From Pelagibaculum spongiae (GTDB lineage Bacteria > Pseudomonadota > Gammaproteobacteria > Enterobacterales > Pelagibaculaceae): a stretch of DNA of 64,000 nucleotides. The stretch is taken from positions 1 through 64,000 of the forward strand of contig NZ_QDDL01000006.1 in NCBI RefSeq assembly GCF_003097315.1, written 5' to 3'. Below are positions 60,681 through 64,000 of the stretch, one piece after another. The notes beneath the pieces are model-generated. The model had not been told where the DNA came from. It saw only the letters and a program-made list of their open reading frames with translations, and did not search any database. The position numbers and the translations under genes were made by a program. The first letter of the stretch is position 1, and every line of letters begins with the position of its first letter.

Positions 60681-60851
60681 TTAGCGACACATTCGGTCGA
60701 TCACCGCGCCATGAATAGATTCGCCTTCAGGAGAGGCAGGTGCGATGCAATAAAAAGTTGGCTGGGGGATGTCGATGAAAAATGCCATATCCATCGCCTC
60801 AGACGAAGTGTCTGATAATTCAGTGGCGTATTGGATAGTCAGGCCTTTCAT
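60681..60851 (-). CDS. Small uncharacterised protein
   Basis: A 56-residue frame starting MKGLTIQYATELSDTSSEAM and ending IHGAVIDRMCR, too short for usual gene lists. Codon choice resembles neighbouring genes, and a terminator-like hairpin follows at 60584-60603. GAGAG lies ~12 bases upstream, a moderate ribosome-binding site. No family recognised; it might be a real small gene between rpmG and nhaC. Confidence 0.45.
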   Translation of the reverse strand: MKGLTIQYATELSDTSSEAMDMAFFIDIPQPTFYCIAPASPEGESIHGAVIDRMCR

Positions 60852-61096
60852 GGATAACCAACTCTCAAGGGAATATTAGAAAAACCAGTCTAAGCACAGC
60901 TGAATAAAAATTCACAAAACAAAGGAAAAACGGTCTGAGAAACAAGATGGAAGGATTTCAATTGAAGGTGGCATGACCAAAAGTGACTTGGCCAATCGAA
61001 AATCAGCCGCAATTATTGCCAGAAGTGTAAACAGTAGGTCCGATATTCAAGTGCCGATCATAGAATTGAATTATCTAAATACAATTTTCAGATACA

Positions 61097-61122
61097 ACAA
61101 AGGCGCCCGAAAGCGCCTTTGT
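61097..61122. terminator. Intrinsic terminator after rpmG
   Basis: ACAAAGGCGC pairs with GCGCCTTTGT around CCGAAA. It lies 35 bases past the rpmG stop on the minus strand. Confidence 0.8.
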
Positions 61123-61157
61123 CGTTGAACAAGCTCTAACAGCTCAGCCGGGATCAA

Positions 61158-61313
61158 TTACTTGATCTTGGCTTCCTTGTAAGTCACATGCTTGCGAACA
61201 ACAGGATCAAACTTTTTGATCTCCATCTTCTCAGGCATGTTCTTCTTGTTCTTGTCAGTGGTATAGAAATGGCCGGTGCCGGCGCTTGATACCAGACGGA
61301 TCTTATCGCGCAT
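61158..61313 (-). CDS. rpmG: 50S ribosomal protein L33
   Basis: A 51-residue ribosomal protein: [20 protein letters not shown], then [20 protein letters not shown] and VTYKEAKIK. This is the cysteine-free form of L33, with the conserved GTGHFYTT and [11 protein letters not shown]. It follows rpmB by 11 bases in the usual rpmB-rpmG pair. Confidence 0.98.
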   Translation of the reverse strand: MRDKIRLVSSAGTGHFYTTDKNKKNMPEKMEIKKFDPVVRKHVTYKEAKIK

Positions 61314-61324
61314 GATTTAGCTCC

Positions 61325-61561
61325 TTATACCTTCTCACCACGGGCACGCAGTTCAGCTAGAACTACATCAATACCCTTTTTATCGATAGTACGCAGACCC
61401 TTACTGGATATACGCAGTTTTACAAAACGCTTCTCAGCTTCTACCCAAAAACGATGCGAATGCAAGTTAGGCAAAAAACGACGACGCGTTCTGTTTTTAG
61501 CGTGGGAAACATTGTTCCCGGTCGCAGGACGCTTGCCTGTAACCTGACAAACTCGTGACAT
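61325..61561 (-). CDS. rpmB: 50S ribosomal protein L28
   Basis: A 78-residue ribosomal protein: [39 protein letters not shown] and [18 protein letters not shown], all standard for gammaproteobacterial L28. First gene of the rpmB-rpmG operon. Confidence 0.98.
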   Translation of the reverse strand: MSRVCQVTGKRPATGNNVSHAKNRTRRRFLPNLHSHRFWVEAEKRFVKLRISSKGLRTIDKKGIDVVLAELRARGEKV

Positions 61562-61738
61562 ATGTCTATCTCCAAAATTCTTTCACGGATGCCGTGTCTC
61601 AGCGCTGATAGGAACGACATCCGGCACATGCTGCAGCACGAAGCGGCACTTTATACCAGAGAGCGGCTGTCAACTCAAGAATTACTATTTTTTACCAGCT
61701 TGAATGCGATAAAAAACAGCTGGTTGGCGAAAAGTGCT

Positions 61739-62413
61739 TTATAACCAGCCCCTTTCTGCGAATGATACCGCTTGGCCGTCACCTATCACAAGGTGATCAA
61801 GCAACCTAACTTCAATTAGTTGTAACGCTTGGTCAATTCTTGAAGTAACGGCGCGATCTGCTGAACTAGGTTCAGCGACCCCGGAAGGGTGGTTATGGGC
61901 AACAATCATCGCTGCGGCGTTATAATGCATTGCCAGCTGAACCAATTGTCGGGGATATACGCTAGCACTGGCAATACTGCCTTGGCTCACTTCGTGAAAA
62001 ATAATCAGCCGATGTTGTTGGTCGAGTAACAGCGCTGCAAACACTTCATGCTTTTTATGACGTAACTTGGCAAAGAGAAAGTCTTTTACCGCTTGTGGAT
62101 TCTCTAAAACGGTATCTTTGGTTAGCTGATCTGCTAGATGCCGCCGCGCCATTTCCATTACAGCTTGAAGCTGTGCATATTTTGCTGGCCCAAGGCCTGG
62201 CATGTCACAAAACGTCGTTTGATCGGCTTCTAATAAACCGCGCAATCCATCGAAATGATTAATTAACTGCTGTGCCATTTCGACTGCTGAAACGCCAGGT
62301 CGGCCGATCCGTAAAAAAATCGCCACCAATTCAGAATCAGAGAGACTAGAAGGACCTTGATGCAGTAATTTTTCACGAGGTCGCTGTTGGTCAGGCCATT
62401 GCTTAATACTCAT
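61739..62413 (-). CDS. radC: RadC family JAMM-domain protein
   Basis: A 224-residue protein. An N-terminal helix-hairpin-helix UPF0758 region ([35 protein letters not shown]) precedes a JAMM/MPN+ metal domain with HNHPSG (His173, His175) and Asp186. The family is common next to coaBC. The name comes from an old repair phenotype; the biochemical role is unsettled. Confidence 0.96.
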   Translation of the reverse strand: MSIKQWPDQQRPREKLLHQGPSSLSDSELVAIFLRIGRPGVSAVEMAQQLINHFDGLRGLLEADQTTFCDMPGLGPAKYAQLQAVMEMARRHLADQLTKDTVLENPQAVKDFLFAKLRHKKHEVFAALLLDQQHRLIIFHEVSQGSIASASVYPRQLVQLAMHYNAAAMIVAHNHPSGVAEPSSADRAVTSRIDQALQLIEVRLLDHLVIGDGQAVSFAERGWL

Positions 62414-62670
62414 TAATAATCAACTAGCCTGAAATGGGCTTTATATAGACAAAAACAATAGTTGGAGGTGGTTTTTTTTATAAAAATCGGCATCTTGGTG
62501 AAGCAGTTCTCTGATTAACGGCTGATTAAATTGTAGATTGGTCTAGTGAACTTGGCCGTTTCTGTCGTCGTAGTTTCAGAATGCGTCACAAGTGTGCAAA
62601 ATAGCTGGCAGATTTCTGATCGCCTTGCGATCTGGGCCCGATCTAGAAAAGGCGAGGTTAAGCGAAAGTT

Positions 62671-63891
62671 ATGAAACTTGAAGGTAAAAAAATTCTTCTG
62701 GGCATTACCGGTGGAATTGCTGCATACAAATGCCCTGATCTGGTACGCAAATTAAAGCAAGCCGGTGCGCAAGTGCGGGTGGTTTTAACTCCAGCTGCCG
62801 GTGAATTTGTTAGTGAAATGAGCCTGCAAGCGGTCAGTGCTTACCCAGTGGCCAATTCTTTATTTGACCCGGCAGCTGAATTGGCGATGGGACATATTGA
62901 GCTGGCGCGTTGGGCAGATCTGGTGTTGATTGCACCAACAACGGCTGATTTTATCGCCAGAATGGCGGCAGGCATGGGTAACGATTTATTGTCTACCCTG
63001 TGCTTGGCGACCACGGCACCCATTGCAATTGCACCGGCAATGAACGTTGAGATGTGGAATCACCCGGCAACCCAACAAAACCTGACAACGCTAAAAGATC
63101 GAGCGGTATTTCAGTTTGGGCCAGCACAAGGTGATCAGGCTTGCGGTGAAATTGGTTTTGGCCGAATGCTTGAACCACTAGAGTTGGTAGATGCTTGTAG
63201 CGAAGTATTTTCTAAACGTGAAGTTGCACAAGTTCTGGCAGGTAAAAAGCTGTTAATTACAGCAGGTCCAACTCGCGAAGAGCTAGATCCTGTGCGCTAC
63301 ATCACCAACCATAGCTCGGGGAAAATGGGTTATGCGCTGGCTGAAATGGCAATGGCTGCGGGTGCTCAAGTAACGCTGGTTTCTGGGCCGGTGAATATCT
63401 CTGCACCAAAAGGTGTCGAGCTAGTGCGAGTCGGTAGCGCGTTGGATATGCATCAGGCAGTATTATCTCGCGCACAATCGCAAGATATATTTGTTGCTGC
63501 AGCGGCAGTTGCAGATTATCGACCTGCTAGTCGGGTCGACCAAAAGATTAAGAAAACTGGCGACAATGATGACATGGTGATCGAGCTGGTTCGCAACCCA
63601 GATATTTTGGCTGACGTTGCTGCTTTAGCGAACAAGCCGTTTTGTGTTGGTTTTGCCGCAGAAACCCGCGATCTGGAACACTATGCGCGTGGCAAGCTGA
63701 AACGTAAAAAGCTCGATATGATTTGCGCCAATCTGGTATCGATACCCGGGCAAGGATTCAATGTAGATACCAACGCATTAGATGTCTTCTGGAAGGACGG
63801 CGGTAAAAGTCTTTCTTTGGCAAGTAAACAACAATTAGCTGTGCTGTTGGTTGAGTTAATCGCCGAACGTATGGCGGTTGCCAGACAATAA
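62671..63891 (+). CDS. coaBC: Phosphopantothenoylcysteine decarboxylase / phosphopantothenate--cysteine ligase
   Basis: A 406-residue bifunctional coenzyme A enzyme. The CoaC half (1-190) binds [22 protein letters not shown], active His in [25 protein letters not shown] and the Cys of [11 protein letters not shown]. The CoaB half (from ~190) has [33 protein letters not shown] and AAAVADYRP, with KIKK as the likely CTP-site lysines. The start ATG at 62671 gives [11 protein letters not shown]. It is followed by dut, the usual order. Confidence 0.97.
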   Translation: MKLEGKKILLGITGGIAAYKCPDLVRKLKQAGAQVRVVLTPAAGEFVSEMSLQAVSAYPVANSLFDPAAELAMGHIELARWADLVLIAPTTADFIARMAAGMGNDLLSTLCLATTAPIAIAPAMNVEMWNHPATQQNLTTLKDRAVFQFGPAQGDQACGEIGFGRMLEPLELVDACSEVFSKREVAQVLAGKKLLITAGPTREELDPVRYITNHSSGKMGYALAEMAMAAGAQVTLVSGPVNISAPKGVELVRVGSALDMHQAVLSRAQSQDIFVAAAAVADYRPASRVDQKIKKTGDNDDMVIELVRNPDILADVAALANKPFCVGFAAETRDLEHYARGKLKRKKLDMICANLVSIPGQGFNVDTNALDVFWKDGGKSLSLASKQQLAVLLVELIAERMAVARQ

Positions 63892-63916
63892 AGTTAACCC
63901 AAAAGTGGATACTCAA

Positions 63917-64000
63917 GTGAGCAAGCAAACCTTACAAGTAAAAATTCTTGATCCCCGGTTGGGTAATGAAATTCCCATGCCGCAATATGCAACAGAAGGC
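63917..64000 (+). CDS. dut: Deoxyuridine 5'-triphosphate nucleotidohydrolase, N-terminal part
   Basis: The first 28 residues of dUTPase, cut by the window end: a GTG start, then SKQTLQVKILDPRLGNEIPM and PQYATEG. This matches the N-terminus of gammaproteobacterial Dut, and the coaBC-dut order is conserved. dUTPase removes dUTP from the nucleotide pool. The start lies 25 bases past the coaBC stop. Confidence 0.92.
   Translation, partial: MSKQTLQVKILDPRLGNEIPMPQYATEG

Noticed and set aside
1-64000. CRISPR arrays, integrases, transposases, prophage genes
   Set aside because: No regular direct repeats with spacers and no such protein motifs were seen anywhere in the window.

Overview
The window is a piece of a gammaproteobacterial chromosome, probably from a marine or host-associated relative of the Oceanospirillales/Pseudomonadales. 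The inference rests on gene order and gene families: rpmB-rpmG near radC, coaBC and dut; hslR-hslO next to ATP-dependent PEP carboxykinase; a complete single-operon type II secretion system; Hsp33, GspN and an OruR-type AraC regulator. The DNA is moderately AT-rich, and a few islands look visibly more AT-rich. The species cannot be named from the sequence alone.

Layout. 1-400: tail of an rRNA operon (23S end, 5S, terminator). 400-3000: repeat-rich gap, a GntR regulator and the wreck of an allantoin-degradation locus (allantoinase and allantoate amidohydrolase remnants). 3.2-13.6 kb: mixed housekeeping and accessory genes (S33 peptidase, two unknowns, DksA-type zinc-finger protein, GDPD, a YejM-like membrane domain without its sulfatase part, an anchored PstS-OmpA fusion, LysE exporter, Fic enzyme). 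13.7-25.3 kb: gspCDEFGHIJKLMN on the minus strand. 25.6-31.3 kb: hslR-hslO and two tandem, divergent ATP-PEPCK genes. 31.3-37.8 kb: GNAT protein, AraC regulator divergent from a diheme cytochrome c lipoprotein, and two tandem AT-rich proteins with the Cys-His-Asp signature of YopT-type (C58) cysteine proteases. 37.9-47.2 kb: patatin phospholipase, tRNA-Leu, HPF-like protein, cobD-btuF, cytochrome and rhodanese genes, ADP-ribosylglycohydrolase, SDR protein, ferredoxin-NADP reductase. 47.7-52.0 kb: TAXI-TRAP transporter with a UspA partner. 52.2-58.1 kb: two convergent 7TM-DISM hybrid kinases and an OmpR-type regulator. 58.6-64 kb: an orphan Flp-type pilin, a small basic protein whose gene carries an internal terminator (ArfA-like logic), NhaC antiporter, rpmG, rpmB, radC, coaBC and the start of dut.

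How parts fit. The gsp operon encodes an envelope-spanning exporter and lacks only its prepilin peptidase, which must lie elsewhere. The hsl genes handle stalled ribosomes and oxidised proteins; the pck genes serve gluconeogenesis. The TAXI-TRAP/UspA cluster resembles a sodium-driven organic-acid importer and lies beside two membrane sensor kinases. The most unusual items are the C58-like protease pair, the ArfA-like gene with its internal hairpin, the orphan Flp pilin, the tandem PEPCK paralogues, the kinase with a degenerate ATP-binding domain, and a dispersed hairpin repeat (arms TATACCCAA/TTGGGTATA) that sits just upstream of several genes. No CRISPR array, integrase, transposase or prophage was seen.
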